This document shows positions 1 through 7,897 of a stretch of 14,525 nucleotides of DNA, in pieces. The DNA is from Treponema sp. (GTDB lineage Bacteria > Spirochaetota > Spirochaetia > Treponematales > Treponemataceae). The notes beneath the pieces are model-generated. The model worked only from the letters and a program-made list of their open reading frames with translations, was not told the origin of the DNA and did not search any database. Both the position numbers and the translations under genes were made by a program. Every line of letters begins with the position of its first letter. Within the stretch, counting starts at the first letter, position 1. Location of the stretch: assembly GCA_016297805.1 (NCBI GenBank), contig JAEDFX010000059.1:1-14525 (forward strand), given 5' to 3'.

Positions 1-1370
1 ACGTCATCAACAGGAACTGCGGACACATTCAATTTTGTACTCTTAAGAACTTCCTCAACTACCTTACGAATTTCTGCAAGAGATGCGCCAGTTAATTCAC
101 CTGCTCCGGAAACAACTGTAGAGCCGGAAGCTGCTGTAACACCTGAAGCTCCTGCCTTATCATCAAAAATTGAGAAAATATCATTCCAGTTCTGTTCAAG
201 GAAAGCATCCAGTTCTTTACGTTTCTTTTTTGAATGAACCCTAAGACTCTTCAAAATCTCGGAAGACAAGTCCTTTTTGCGGTTCTTCAATTGATGAGAA
301 AGTTTAGTCCAATCCAGTTTTTCTTCTTTATCAATATATTCCTTAATAATTCCGTACTGAATTTTCTTAATTCGTTTTTTCAAGACCTGTTCGGGATCAC
401 GACCAAAACTGAACAAAAGGAACACAATCAAAAGAATTGTAATGAAAACACAAATGTATAATAAAAGAATTACTTCCTGTGAAAGTTCAAAAACATCACT
501 TGTATAAACACCACTGATTTTTATGCAGGCTGTATTGGAACTGAGAGCCACCCAAAAACGACCATCTTCCATTTCCAGAAGTTTTTCTGGATTCTGAGAC
601 ACCTCACCCTTCCAATATTTTTCAAAAGCTTCCTTGAATTGATTTTTATTACCTGATGGAAGTCCGTAAACAAATCCACCGGCAAAATCATTATCAGCAA
701 ACATTGTAAGTTTCTGTCCTACTGGGATAGTTTCTCGGGCAGTAAGTTCTTTTTCTACGTCTGACCAACGGAAGTAGAACAGGCACTGACCTGCATATAC
801 ATCTTCCATCCAGCAATATGGCACTGAAATTATGAGACGATTTCTACCTTCATCAAGCAGCAACTGAGATTCCCTGCTGTCTGTTTTCTTTTCAATAATT
901 TCAAAAGCAAGTTCATCTGCATCTTTCTGAATATCAGGATAATTTTTGTATACCTTTGTGATTCCATTCTGCTTCAAAACATCTGTTTCATCATACGAAC
1001 TGTAATGAACATTTCTGCCGTTCTTATCAACAATTCGAATACCATTCAAAGCTGAATTTTTCTTAAAAAGTTGTTCGGTAAGAGCCCGTCGTTGATTTAC
1101 GTCACTTTCTGAAGGATTCTGGACGTAATAACTGCGTACTGCAGGCGTTTTTACCCAATCAGTTTCTATAGAATCGAGAATTTCCGTAATGTATGAGTCA
1201 CAGCTTTCTGAAATCTTATTCAGCTGACCGGTATATTCCTGAATTTTGGACTGAGTGTAATATCGGGTTTCCAACTCTTTAAAGATGGGGGTCCGTAAAC
1301 TCAGCACAAAAGCCGCAAATAATCCCATAGCCGCTAAAAGACTGAAAGCAATCTTCTGGCCAGAAGTCAT
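1..1370 (-). CDS. Two-pass membrane protein with sensor-like extracytoplasmic domain (3' end beyond window)
   Basis: This is an open frame read on the minus strand from an ATG at 1370-1368, with 456 codons in the window and no stop, so the C-terminus is missing. An AGGAG site (1378-1382) lies 7 bases before the ATG and fixes the start. Residues 6-24 form a hydrophobic helix, residues 30-298 a soluble domain, and residues 300-323 a second strong membrane helix. A basic, helical cytoplasmic part follows (325-403), then a Gly/Ala/Ser/Thr/Val-rich linker (405-430) and a new helix at the cut edge. The outer domain between two membrane helices, with a stretch reading IRIVDKNGRN at 111-120, resembles the Cache/PAS-like layout of bacterial sensors. 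No HAMP, kinase or methyl-accepting domain is seen in the part present. The signalling role is inference and the family is not recognised. It is divergent from hflX, with about 80 bases between starts. Confidence 0.8.
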   Translation of the reverse strand, partial: MTSGQKIAFSLLAAMGLFAAFVLSLRTPIFKELETRYYTQSKIQEYTGQLNKISESCDSYITEILDSIETDWVKTPAVRSYYVQNPSESDVNQRRALTEQLFKKNSALNGIRIVDKNGRNVHYSSYDETDVLKQNGITKVYKNYPDIQKDADELAFEIIEKKTDSRESQLLLDEGRNRLIISVPYCWMEDVYAGQCLFYFRWSDVEKELTARETIPVGQKLTMFADNDFAGGFVYGLPSGNKNQFKEAFEKYWKGEVSQNPEKLLEMEDGRFWVALSSNTACIKISGVYTSDVFELSQEVILLLYICVFITILLIVFLLFSFGRDPEQVLKKRIKKIQYGIIKEYIDKEEKLDWTKLSHQLKNRKKDLSSEILKSLRVHSKKKRKELDAFLEQNWNDIFSIFDDKAGASGVTAASGSTVVSGAGELTGASLAEIRKVVEEVLKSTKLNVSAVPVDD

Positions 1371-1419
1371 AGTTATACTCCTAGATTATCGGCGGATACC
1401 CAATAAATCTTCACAAATA

Positions 1420-1451
1420 TTGTTTCTTTATTTTTATTTCTACTCTATAAT
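1420..1451 (+). promoter_or_regulatory. Putative hflX promoter with -10 abutting the start codon
   Basis: A perfect TATAAT lies at 1446-1451 and ends 7 bases before the ATG at 1459. The best -35 candidate is TTGTTT at 1420-1425, but its spacing of 20 bases is long, so the -35 call is weak. No Shine-Dalgarno sequence precedes any of the three clustered ATG codons (1450, 1453, 1459). If the -10 box is real, the transcript would begin at about 1458-1459, on or next to the third ATG. Confidence 0.45.
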
Positions 1452-1458
1452 GATGGCG

Positions 1459-2700
1459 ATGATAGAAGTAGAAAAAGAAGCCCTTAGAAAGCCTCGTGCT
1501 CTTCTTGTAGGCGAACCTGGTAATGATTTACAGGAATTAAAAGGTTTAGTTTTAACTCTCGGTATGGAAGTAGTTCAAAGATTAACTTTGAACCGCATGG
1601 AACCACACCCTGCCTATGGTATTGGAACTGGTAAGGCACAGGAAATTTCAGATCTTGCAAAGCAGATTGAGGTTGACTGTATTATTTTTGATTTTAATCT
1701 GGAACCAAGAAAGCAGAGAAACTGGGAAGAACTTTCCGGACTTTCCTGCCTTGACCGTCAGGAAGTTATTATCCGTATTTTTGCCCAGAGAGCCTTAACA
1801 AGAGAAGCTGTTCTTCAGGTTGAACTTGCCAGACTTTCTTATTCTCTTCCACGCCTTGCACATATGAACAAGGATTTTTCCCGCCAGCGTGGTGGCGCTT
1901 TTGGTGCAAAGGGTTCGGGAGAAACTCAGCTGGAACTGGATCAGCGTCTGGTTCGAGAAAAAATCCAGGCTTGCAAAAAAGAACTTGCTGAAGTTGAATT
2001 GAATCGTCAGACTCAACGTAAACAGCGAGGAAAAGTTCCATCTGTTGCTCTTGTTGGTTATACTAACGCAGGTAAATCATCTTTACTGAATGCATTAACA
2101 GGAGCCGATGCATTAGTTGAAAATAAATTGTTTGCAACGCTGGATCCACTCACAAGAAAATTGCCTTTAAATGAAAGTGCAGGAGTATTAATTACTGATA
2201 CTGTAGGATTCATCAGTAATCTCCCCCATCATTTAATTGATGCTTTTAAATCTACTTTGGAAGAAGCGGTTTACGCAGATTTATTGCTGCTGGTTTTAGA
2301 TGCTTCAGATCCAGAAGCAGAATTCCAATATGAAACTGTAACTTCCGTTCTTGCTGATATTGGTGCAGATAAAAATCCTCGTATAGTTTTACTTAATAAA
2401 ATTGATAAATGTGAAGATAATCCAGAGCTTCTTCAAACAATCCGTTGTAAACATCCGGATGCTCTCTGTATAAGTGCAAAAGAAGAAATTGGATTTCTTG
2501 AACTAAAAGAAAAGATTTTTGAACTTTTATATGGTGAAATTGGTGATTACATTGTTCCAGTTTCTCAAACAGTACTGATTACAGAGTTGAGAAAAGCCGG
2601 TTGTATACAGGCTGAGGAATGGCTGGATGACGGAGTTCACATTACTGCAAGAGCCACTGGCAGATTTCTTGCCTTGCTTTCTCCTTATTTAGTTAAATAA
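1459..2700 (+). CDS. hflX: GTPase HflX
   Basis: HflX is a ribosome-associated GTPase of the OBG-HflX group. In other bacteria it binds the 50S subunit and splits stalled or heat-damaged 70S ribosomes. The N-terminal HflX domain contains the family stretch GAFGAKGSGETQLELD near residues 147-162, followed by a charged coiled linker. The G domain has the P-loop GYTNAGKS (about 200-207), DTVGF (about 247-251) and NKID (about 313-316). The length of 413 residues is close to that of E. coli HflX. The frame stays open upstream to an ATG at 1285, but that extension overlaps the divergent gene and is not HflX-like. In-frame ATGs at 1450 and 1453 are alternatives. I chose 1459 because TATAAT at 1446-1451 overlaps the ATG at 1450. 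The FliL-like gene follows 13 bases after the stop. Confidence 0.95.
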   Translation: MIEVEKEALRKPRALLVGEPGNDLQELKGLVLTLGMEVVQRLTLNRMEPHPAYGIGTGKAQEISDLAKQIEVDCIIFDFNLEPRKQRNWEELSGLSCLDRQEVIIRIFAQRALTREAVLQVELARLSYSLPRLAHMNKDFSRQRGGAFGAKGSGETQLELDQRLVREKIQACKKELAEVELNRQTQRKQRGKVPSVALVGYTNAGKSSLLNALTGADALVENKLFATLDPLTRKLPLNESAGVLITDTVGFISNLPHHLIDAFKSTLEEAVYADLLLLVLDASDPEAEFQYETVTSVLADIGADKNPRIVLLNKIDKCEDNPELLQTIRCKHPDALCISAKEEIGFLELKEKIFELLYGEIGDYIVPVSQTVLITELRKAGCIQAEEWLDDGVHITARATGRFLALLSPYLVK

Positions 2701-2713
2701 TATTTACAGCACT

Positions 2714-3205
2714 ATGAATCATAACTTCGTGAATAAGATTTTGTTTTCCATAATAATTGCCTTAGTGATGGTGATTATTACAGGAACTATTCTTGCGGGC
2801 ATACAAAAGAAATCTCAAACTCCAGAAGTTTTACTTTCTCAGGGTAAAGCTGTTAATCTTATGGCTCCCCCAGATGATTCTGTTGTTGCATATTATAAAC
2901 TGGAAACAATAAGAGTTATTACAGCTCCAGATTCAACTAAAGATGATGCCACTGGAACTGTTCTGGTTGTTACTCCATGGCTTGCATACCCTGCAGGCGA
3001 TACTGTTTTTTATGAAGAATTGGCAAGAAAGCGTGGGGTCGCAAAGGGGCTTTTTCAGGGATACTTTGCAGCACGAACAAAAAATCAGCTTTTAGAAGAA
3101 ACTGAAGTACATATAGAAGAACAATTAAAAGAACAGATTAATCAGATTCTGTCTCTTGGAAAAATCAGCGATATTTACTTCACAGACTACATTTTCTTGG
3201 AATAA
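2714..3205 (+). CDS. FliL-like single-pass membrane protein
   Basis: This 163-residue protein has a short cytoplasmic N-terminus, one membrane helix at about 9-31, and a soluble domain outside the membrane. The C-terminal part (about 115-162) has the layout of FliL: a long amphipathic helix with E/Q/K residues ending in a segment reading GKISDIYFTDYIF. FliL proteins typically end in a similar 'G-x-hydrophobic-x-x-V/I-Y-F-T' strand. FliL is an inner-membrane protein surrounding the flagellar stator and, in spirochaetes, supports periplasmic flagella. No flagellar gene lies nearby, so this may be a FliL paralogue with another role. The assignment comes from sequence pattern only. There is no clear Shine-Dalgarno sequence. 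A TTGCTT (2674-2679) and TAATAT (2698-2703), spaced by 18, overlap the end of hflX and could drive it; otherwise it is co-transcribed with hflX. Confidence 0.75.
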   Translation: MNHNFVNKILFSIIIALVMVIITGTILAGIQKKSQTPEVLLSQGKAVNLMAPPDDSVVAYYKLETIRVITAPDSTKDDATGTVLVVTPWLAYPAGDTVFYEELARKRGVAKGLFQGYFAARTKNQLLEETEVHIEEQLKEQINQILSLGKISDIYFTDYIFLE

Positions 3206-3207
3206 AT

Positions 3208-3216
3208 TGTTATAAT
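3208..3216 (+). promoter_or_regulatory. Extended -10 promoter of the glycosyltransferase gene
   Basis: The sequence TGTTATAAT (3208-3216) is a consensus extended -10 element, with TGn directly before a perfect TATAAT. It ends 6 bases before the ATG at 3223. No convincing -35 is seen at 16-18 bases upstream, which is acceptable for extended -10 promoters. The predicted start of transcription falls on or beside the ATG, so the mRNA would be leaderless. No Shine-Dalgarno sequence is present. Confidence 0.55.
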
Positions 3217-3222
3217 TCATAT

Positions 3223-4476
3223 ATGAATATTGCAATGTTTACAGACGCTTACTATCCACGTATTAATGGAGTAGTTGTATCTGTAAAATCTTATGCAGAA
3301 GCTTTAATAAATCTTGGACATAATGTATGTATCGTCTGCTGTGATTATCAGGAAACTGAAGACTCTGCAAATCAATCTAAGATGATTATTCCTCAAACCT
3401 ACACAGATGAAAGAGTTCAAGTACTCAGAATTCCATCTCATCATCTTTTTTTCTCTGAAGAAGACCGTTTAGCAAGAATTTCACAGTGGCACACAATAAA
3501 ACACGAAATGGATTCTTTTAAACCAGATATTATCCATATCAACTCCGAATTCTTTGTTGGTTACTATGGGCTAACCTACGGAAGATTCAGATACATTCCT
3601 ATTGTTTATACTTTTCATACTCTATGGGAAGATTATGTAAAAGGCTATATACATTTTATGCCTGTAAATGCATCTAAGAAAATTGCAAAAGATCTTATTA
3701 AACTTTTTCTGAAAAGAGCAGATGAAATTATTACTCCAACGAACAGAATTGCAAATGTGGTAAAAGAATATAAAATAAATCGTCCTACAGATATTCTTCC
3801 AACAGGAATCTCAAACAATATTTCCACTATTTCTGATTCAGAACGGGATTTTCTTTATAAAAAATTAATTACTGAAGATTTTCCGTTGCTTAAAAACAAA
3901 AATATCCTCCTGTACGTAGGAAGAGTTGTAAAAGAAAAAAATCTTGACTTCTTATTTCCTGTTCTCAAAAATGTTCAAAAAAGAGTTCCTGATACTGCTT
4001 TATTAATAGTTGGTGGCGGTCCTGAACTTATTCCTTTAAAAGAGCAGGCAAAACAGGCAGGTTTAGAAAATCATATCTTTTTCACTGATTATATTCCTAG
4101 AGAGAACCTTGCTTTTTATTATAGTGTTGCAAAAATATTTGTATTCCCAAGTGTTACAGAAACTCAAGGCTTAGTTACTATTGAAGCTATGATGAACGGG
4201 CTTCCTGTTGTTGCTATTGGGGAAATGGGAACAATAGATGTTATGCAGGGTGATAACGGTGGCTTTATGGTTGAAAATGATGTTAATAAGTTTTCTGATA
4301 AAGTAACTGAACTATTATCTGATTCTGAGCTATATAAAAATAAAAGTATCGAAGCAAAAGAATGGAGCAAGCAGTGGGATATTTCTATTCTATCAAAAAA
4401 ACTTGTTTCGCTTTATGAAAACGCTATTGATTTCAAAAAACAAAGTCTGAACAATTCTAAAAATGGAAAACAGTAA
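3223..4476 (+). CDS. GT4-family glycosyltransferase (GT-B fold)
   Basis: This 417-residue retaining glycosyltransferase has the two Rossmann-like halves of the GT-B fold. The N-terminal acceptor half starts with MNIAMFTDAYYPRINGV, with the nucleotide-sugar-family glycine loop near NGVV (15-18), a TFHT segment at 130-133, and ILPTGIS at 191-197. The C-terminal donor half has GRVVKEKN (233-240), VGGGPE (263-268), and the EX7E motif with E313 and E321 (ETQGLVTIE). The overall pattern resembles bacterial diacylglycerol glucosyltransferases and other lipid-modifying GT4 enzymes, so membrane glycolipid synthesis is a plausible role. The acceptor cannot be determined from sequence alone. The C-terminal tail past about 400 is lysine- and asparagine-rich. 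The last 14 bases overlap the start of the radical SAM gene, which suggests coupled translation. Its own promoter is likely the extended -10 at 3208-3216. Confidence 0.9.
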   Translation: MNIAMFTDAYYPRINGVVVSVKSYAEALINLGHNVCIVCCDYQETEDSANQSKMIIPQTYTDERVQVLRIPSHHLFFSEEDRLARISQWHTIKHEMDSFKPDIIHINSEFFVGYYGLTYGRFRYIPIVYTFHTLWEDYVKGYIHFMPVNASKKIAKDLIKLFLKRADEIITPTNRIANVVKEYKINRPTDILPTGISNNISTISDSERDFLYKKLITEDFPLLKNKNILLYVGRVVKEKNLDFLFPVLKNVQKRVPDTALLIVGGGPELIPLKEQAKQAGLENHIFFTDYIPRENLAFYYSVAKIFVFPSVTETQGLVTIEAMMNGLPVVAIGEMGTIDVMQGDNGGFMVENDVNKFSDKVTELLSDSELYKNKSIEAKEWSKQWDISILSKKLVSLYENAIDFKKQSLNNSKNGKQ

Positions 4477-6067
4477 TAATAAAATAATATTTACAACTTT
4501 ATTAATTGAAAAATCACCTCAGGCTTTGCCTTTAGGTGCGGCTTGTTGTGCTTCTGCAGTAAAGCATGATTCTCTCACAAAAGACTTATGTGATGTACAT
4601 CTTGTTTCTTTTTGTAAAGAAGATGCTGAATTCCAAAAAAATTCTTCCACAGAAAATTCTTCTGCCCAATTTATAGCCACAAAGCTTCTTGAATCAAAAC
4701 CTGTTCTTGTAGCCTTTTCTGTATATGTATGGAATCGGGTAGTTCTTGAAAAAACGGCTTCTATTTTACATAACCATGGAATTTTTACAATTGCAGGTGG
4801 ACCTGAAATTACGGCACACCCAGAAGTATTCACAGCTTTTGATAAGGTTATAACTGGTGAAGGAGAAAATAAAGTTCCTGCAGTTATATATCAGCTTTTA
4901 ACAGGAAAAAATCCTGAAGTACCACCTGCTCCTGTTACAGATTTGCAGACACTTTATTCTCCCTATCTGGATGGCACTCTAGACCCTGCACAATACGAAG
5001 GAGCACTTTGGGAGCTGGCAAGAGGATGCCCTTTTAAGTGTTCATACTGTTATGAGTCTAAAGGTGAAAAAACAGTTCGAATGTTCCCTATGGAACGGAT
5101 TGAAAAGGAACTGAACTTATTTGCAGAAAAAAAGATTCCTCAGGTATTTGTTCTTGATCCAACCTACAATGCAAATAAGAAACGTGCTATGGATTTATTA
5201 AATCTAATTGCCAAAAAGACTCCTGACACCTTCTATTACTTTGAAGCCCGCGCAGAATTCCTTGACCGACAGATGGCACATGCTTTTACAAAAATCCCCT
5301 GCTCTCTTCAGATTGGGCTTCAAACAGCAGATGAAAATGTTGCACGTCTTGTAAACCGTCCTTTTAATCGTAAAGTCTTTCAAAAAAATATTGGCTTTCT
5401 AAATCAGGAAGGAGTAACCTTTGGACTTGATGTTATTTATGGATTACCAGGAGACAGTCTCCGTGGTTACAAAGACAGTATTGATTTTGCAATAAATCTT
5501 TACCCCAACAATCTGGAACTGTTCTGTCTTTCTGTACTTCCGGGAACAGATTTATTTGACCGGGCAAAAGACCTGCATTTGAACTATGAAACAGAACCTC
5601 CATATCACATTATAAATACAGACCGATTTTCAAAAGCTGATATAGAAACCGCAGCACATCTGGCAGCAGCATGTAGTTTCTTTTACAACGAGGGTCGTGC
5701 CGTTCCATGGTTCAATACAATTTGTCATGTTTTAAAGACAAAACCATCTCAGTTCTTTGAACATTTCTACAATTATTACAAAACCTTACCTTCAGAAAAA
5801 CAGAACTGCACTAATCATCTGGAAATTGAAAAAATACAGAAAGATTATATTCGTCAGGAATTTAATCAAAAAAAACTTGGCCGGTTAATTAACGCAGCGT
5901 TAGACATTATCACATATAATGGAGCCTGTTCACGGAAAATTGATACAGGAAAAAGTGAAACAATTACCTTAAACTATCCGGTTGATTATGTTGCATCAGA
6001 ATATTCTCTGGATTTGGACTTTTTTGTGAATAATGTTAAAATGCAAAAGAATACAGTTATAATTTAA
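4463..6067 (+). CDS. Radical SAM protein with B12-binding-like N-terminal domain
   Basis: This 534-residue protein has an N-terminal B12-binding-like Rossmann domain (about 8-150, with AGGPEITAHPE at 111-121) and a radical SAM barrel carrying the 4Fe-4S motif CxxxCxxC at C189, C193 and C196 (GCPFKCSYCYE). The barrel continues through QIGLQTADENV and DVIYGLPGDS, both typical of the large 'B12-binding radical SAM' family. The C-terminal region (about 390-534) looks like the extra domain found in such proteins (DUF4080-like), though this is pattern recognition, not a search. The cobalamin-ligating DxHxxG motif is not present, so cobalamin binding is doubtful. The substrate is unknown. The ATG at 4463 lies inside the glycosyltransferase gene with no Shine-Dalgarno sequence, so translation probably depends on ribosomes finishing the upstream gene. 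pepF follows after 23 bases. Confidence 0.88.
   Translation: MENSNNKIIFTTLLIEKSPQALPLGAACCASAVKHDSLTKDLCDVHLVSFCKEDAEFQKNSSTENSSAQFIATKLLESKPVLVAFSVYVWNRVVLEKTASILHNHGIFTIAGGPEITAHPEVFTAFDKVITGEGENKVPAVIYQLLTGKNPEVPPAPVTDLQTLYSPYLDGTLDPAQYEGALWELARGCPFKCSYCYESKGEKTVRMFPMERIEKELNLFAEKKIPQVFVLDPTYNANKKRAMDLLNLIAKKTPDTFYYFEARAEFLDRQMAHAFTKIPCSLQIGLQTADENVARLVNRPFNRKVFQKNIGFLNQEGVTFGLDVIYGLPGDSLRGYKDSIDFAINLYPNNLELFCLSVLPGTDLFDRAKDLHLNYETEPPYHIINTDRFSKADIETAAHLAAACSFFYNEGRAVPWFNTICHVLKTKPSQFFEHFYNYYKTLPSEKQNCTNHLEIEKIQKDYIRQEFNQKKLGRLINAALDIITYNGACSRKIDTGKSETITLNYPVDYVASEYSLDLDFFVNNVKMQKNTVII
6035..6063 (+). promoter_or_regulatory. Putative pepF promoter inside the end of the radical SAM gene
   Basis: TATAAT at 6058-6063 lies in the last codons of the upstream gene. 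GTTAAA at 6035-6040 is a modest -35 at the ideal 17-base spacing. The transcript would begin near 6070, leaving a leader of about 20 bases that contains the AAGGAG site at 6077-6082, 8 bases before the pepF ATG. The AT-rich context makes chance TATAAT boxes likely, so support is moderate. Confidence 0.45.
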
Positions 6068-6090
6068 TATATATACAAGGAGCTACATAC

Positions 6091-7890
6091 ATGGCAAATA
6101 CAATTCCAGCAAGGAAAGATGTTCCTGCAAAAGATAAATGGAATCTTTCTTCAATTTACAAATCTGATGATGAATGGGAAGCAGACCTAAAGAAAATTCC
6201 TGAAGTAACAAAAAAAGTTGCTGCATACAAAGGCAAGCTTGGAACTGATTCAAGCACTCTCTTAGCCGCATTCAAAGAAATGGAAGCAGTTAATCTTCTT
6301 GTTGAAACAGTTTACCATTATGCATCTCTTCAACATGAAGCCGATGAAGATGATACTGCAGCCTCAGACCGCTATGGACGAGCTATGATGGCATACACAG
6401 ATATGAGTGCAGAATTAAGCTTCTTTGATCCTGAACTTCAGTCTATTGATGAAACAGAATTGCGAAAATGGATTCAGCAGCCAGAATTCAAAGACTACAG
6501 AATCTGTATTGAAAAAACATTATATTTCAAAAAATACATTCTCAGTGAAAAAGAGGAACGCATTCTTTCTCTTCAGGGACAGACTGCTCAGACTGCAGAT
6601 ACAGCTTTCAACGTACTTACAAATGTTGATATGAATAAAACCTTTGGAACAGTAACTGAAGAGGGTGAAGAAAAACAGCTTACAGAAACAACATGGGGTG
6701 TTTTCATGCACTCTCAGGACCGCAAAGTTCGTGAAGAAGCTTATAAAAAGTTCTATGCAAAATATGAAGAACATCAGAACACAATTGCAGCTCTTTATGC
6801 TGGTTCGGTAAATCAGGATGTATTCAGTATGAGAGCCCGAGGTTACGAATCAAGTCTTCACGCTTCTCTTTATGGTAATAAGGTTCCAACATCTGTTTAT
6901 CATAATCTGATTGAATGCATTCACAAAAATCTTCCAACCTTACATGAATATTACAGTCTTCGTAAAAAAGCATTAGGCTTGGATGAACTTCGTCATTATG
7001 ATGTTTATGTTCCTCTTGTAAAATCAGTTAAAACAGAAACTTCTTATGAAGACGCTGTAGAAATCTGCCGTAAAGCCCTGGCTCCTCTTGGTAAAGAATA
7101 CACTGATCGTCTTTGTGATGGTCTTTTAAACGGCTGGGCAGACCGCTACGAAAACATTGGTAAACGCTCTGGTGCTTTTAGTTCTGGATGTTATGTAGGA
7201 GCCCCTTTCATTCTTCTGAACTACAACAAGGACAATATTCGTGATGTATTCACTATGGCTCATGAAGGCGGACACAGTATGCACAGCTGGTATTCTGTAC
7301 ACAACAATCCATTTATGTGCTATGAATACACAATTTTCGAAGCTGAAGTTGCATCTACCTTCAATGAAGAACTGGTTTTTGAATATCTTCTAAAAAATGC
7401 AAAAGATGCAGATATGAAAAAATATCTTCTTGCTATGCGTGCAGATGATATTCTTGCTACCCTTCACCGTCAGACAATGTTTGCAGAATTTGAATTAAAA
7501 GCTCATGAATATGTAGAAAATGGAACTCCACTTACCGCAGAACTTTTACGTAAAACATATCGAGAGCTTCTGGAATTGTATTTTGGTCCAGAAATGCACT
7601 TTGAAGAAAATTCAGATATGGAAGGATTACGTATTCCTCATTTCTACTCTGCTTTCTATGTTTATAAATACGCAACAGGAATTTCTGCAGCTCTTGCACT
7701 TGCTCACAGAGTTACAACTGGCGGAGATGCAGAACGGGAAGATTACTTTAAGTTCCTTAAAAGCGGTGGTTCTCGCTATCCAATTGAAAGCCTTCGTGTT
7801 GCAGGTGTAGATATGGAAAGTGTAGAACCAGTTCAAGCTGCCTGCGATACATTCAAAAATATCGTAGAACAGTTAAAAGAATTATTGTAA
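6091..7890 (+). CDS. pepF: Oligoendopeptidase F (M3 zinc metallopeptidase)
   Basis: PepF is a cytoplasmic M3-family zinc metallopeptidase that cuts short peptides (roughly 7-17 residues in characterised members) and serves in peptide recycling. The 599-residue length matches the family. The zinc-binding HExxH motif is HEGGH at H391-H395, within MAHEGGHSMHSWYS, and the third ligand is probably E419 in FEAEVASTFNEE, the usual downstream PepF signature. The C-terminal part contains PHFYSAFYVYKYATG, also typical. There is no signal peptide. The start is secured by AAGGAG at 6077-6082 with 8 bases of spacing. It follows the radical SAM gene by 23 bases and may be read both from that unit and from its own promoter. 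It ends 11 bases before a hairpin repeat (stem 7902-7924) that may act in termination or mRNA protection. Confidence 0.96.
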   Translation: MANTIPARKDVPAKDKWNLSSIYKSDDEWEADLKKIPEVTKKVAAYKGKLGTDSSTLLAAFKEMEAVNLLVETVYHYASLQHEADEDDTAASDRYGRAMMAYTDMSAELSFFDPELQSIDETELRKWIQQPEFKDYRICIEKTLYFKKYILSEKEERILSLQGQTAQTADTAFNVLTNVDMNKTFGTVTEEGEEKQLTETTWGVFMHSQDRKVREEAYKKFYAKYEEHQNTIAALYAGSVNQDVFSMRARGYESSLHASLYGNKVPTSVYHNLIECIHKNLPTLHEYYSLRKKALGLDELRHYDVYVPLVKSVKTETSYEDAVEICRKALAPLGKEYTDRLCDGLLNGWADRYENIGKRSGAFSSGCYVGAPFILLNYNKDNIRDVFTMAHEGGHSMHSWYSVHNNPFMCYEYTIFEAEVASTFNEELVFEYLLKNAKDADMKKYLLAMRADDILATLHRQTMFAEFELKAHEYVENGTPLTAELLRKTYRELLELYFGPEMHFEENSDMEGLRIPHFYSAFYVYKYATGISAALALAHRVTTGGDAEREDYFKFLKSGGSRYPIESLRVAGVDMESVEPVQAACDTFKNIVEQLKELL

Positions 7891-7897
7891 ATCTAAC

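Noticed and set aside
234..461. Plus-strand frame of 75 codons at the left end
   Set aside because: It is antisense to the continuous minus-strand membrane-protein gene and has phenylalanine- and asparagine-rich shadow composition.
1285..1449. N-terminal extension of hflX to the ATG at 1285
   Set aside because: It overlaps the start region of the divergent minus-strand gene, has no ribosome binding site and does not resemble the HflX N-terminus.
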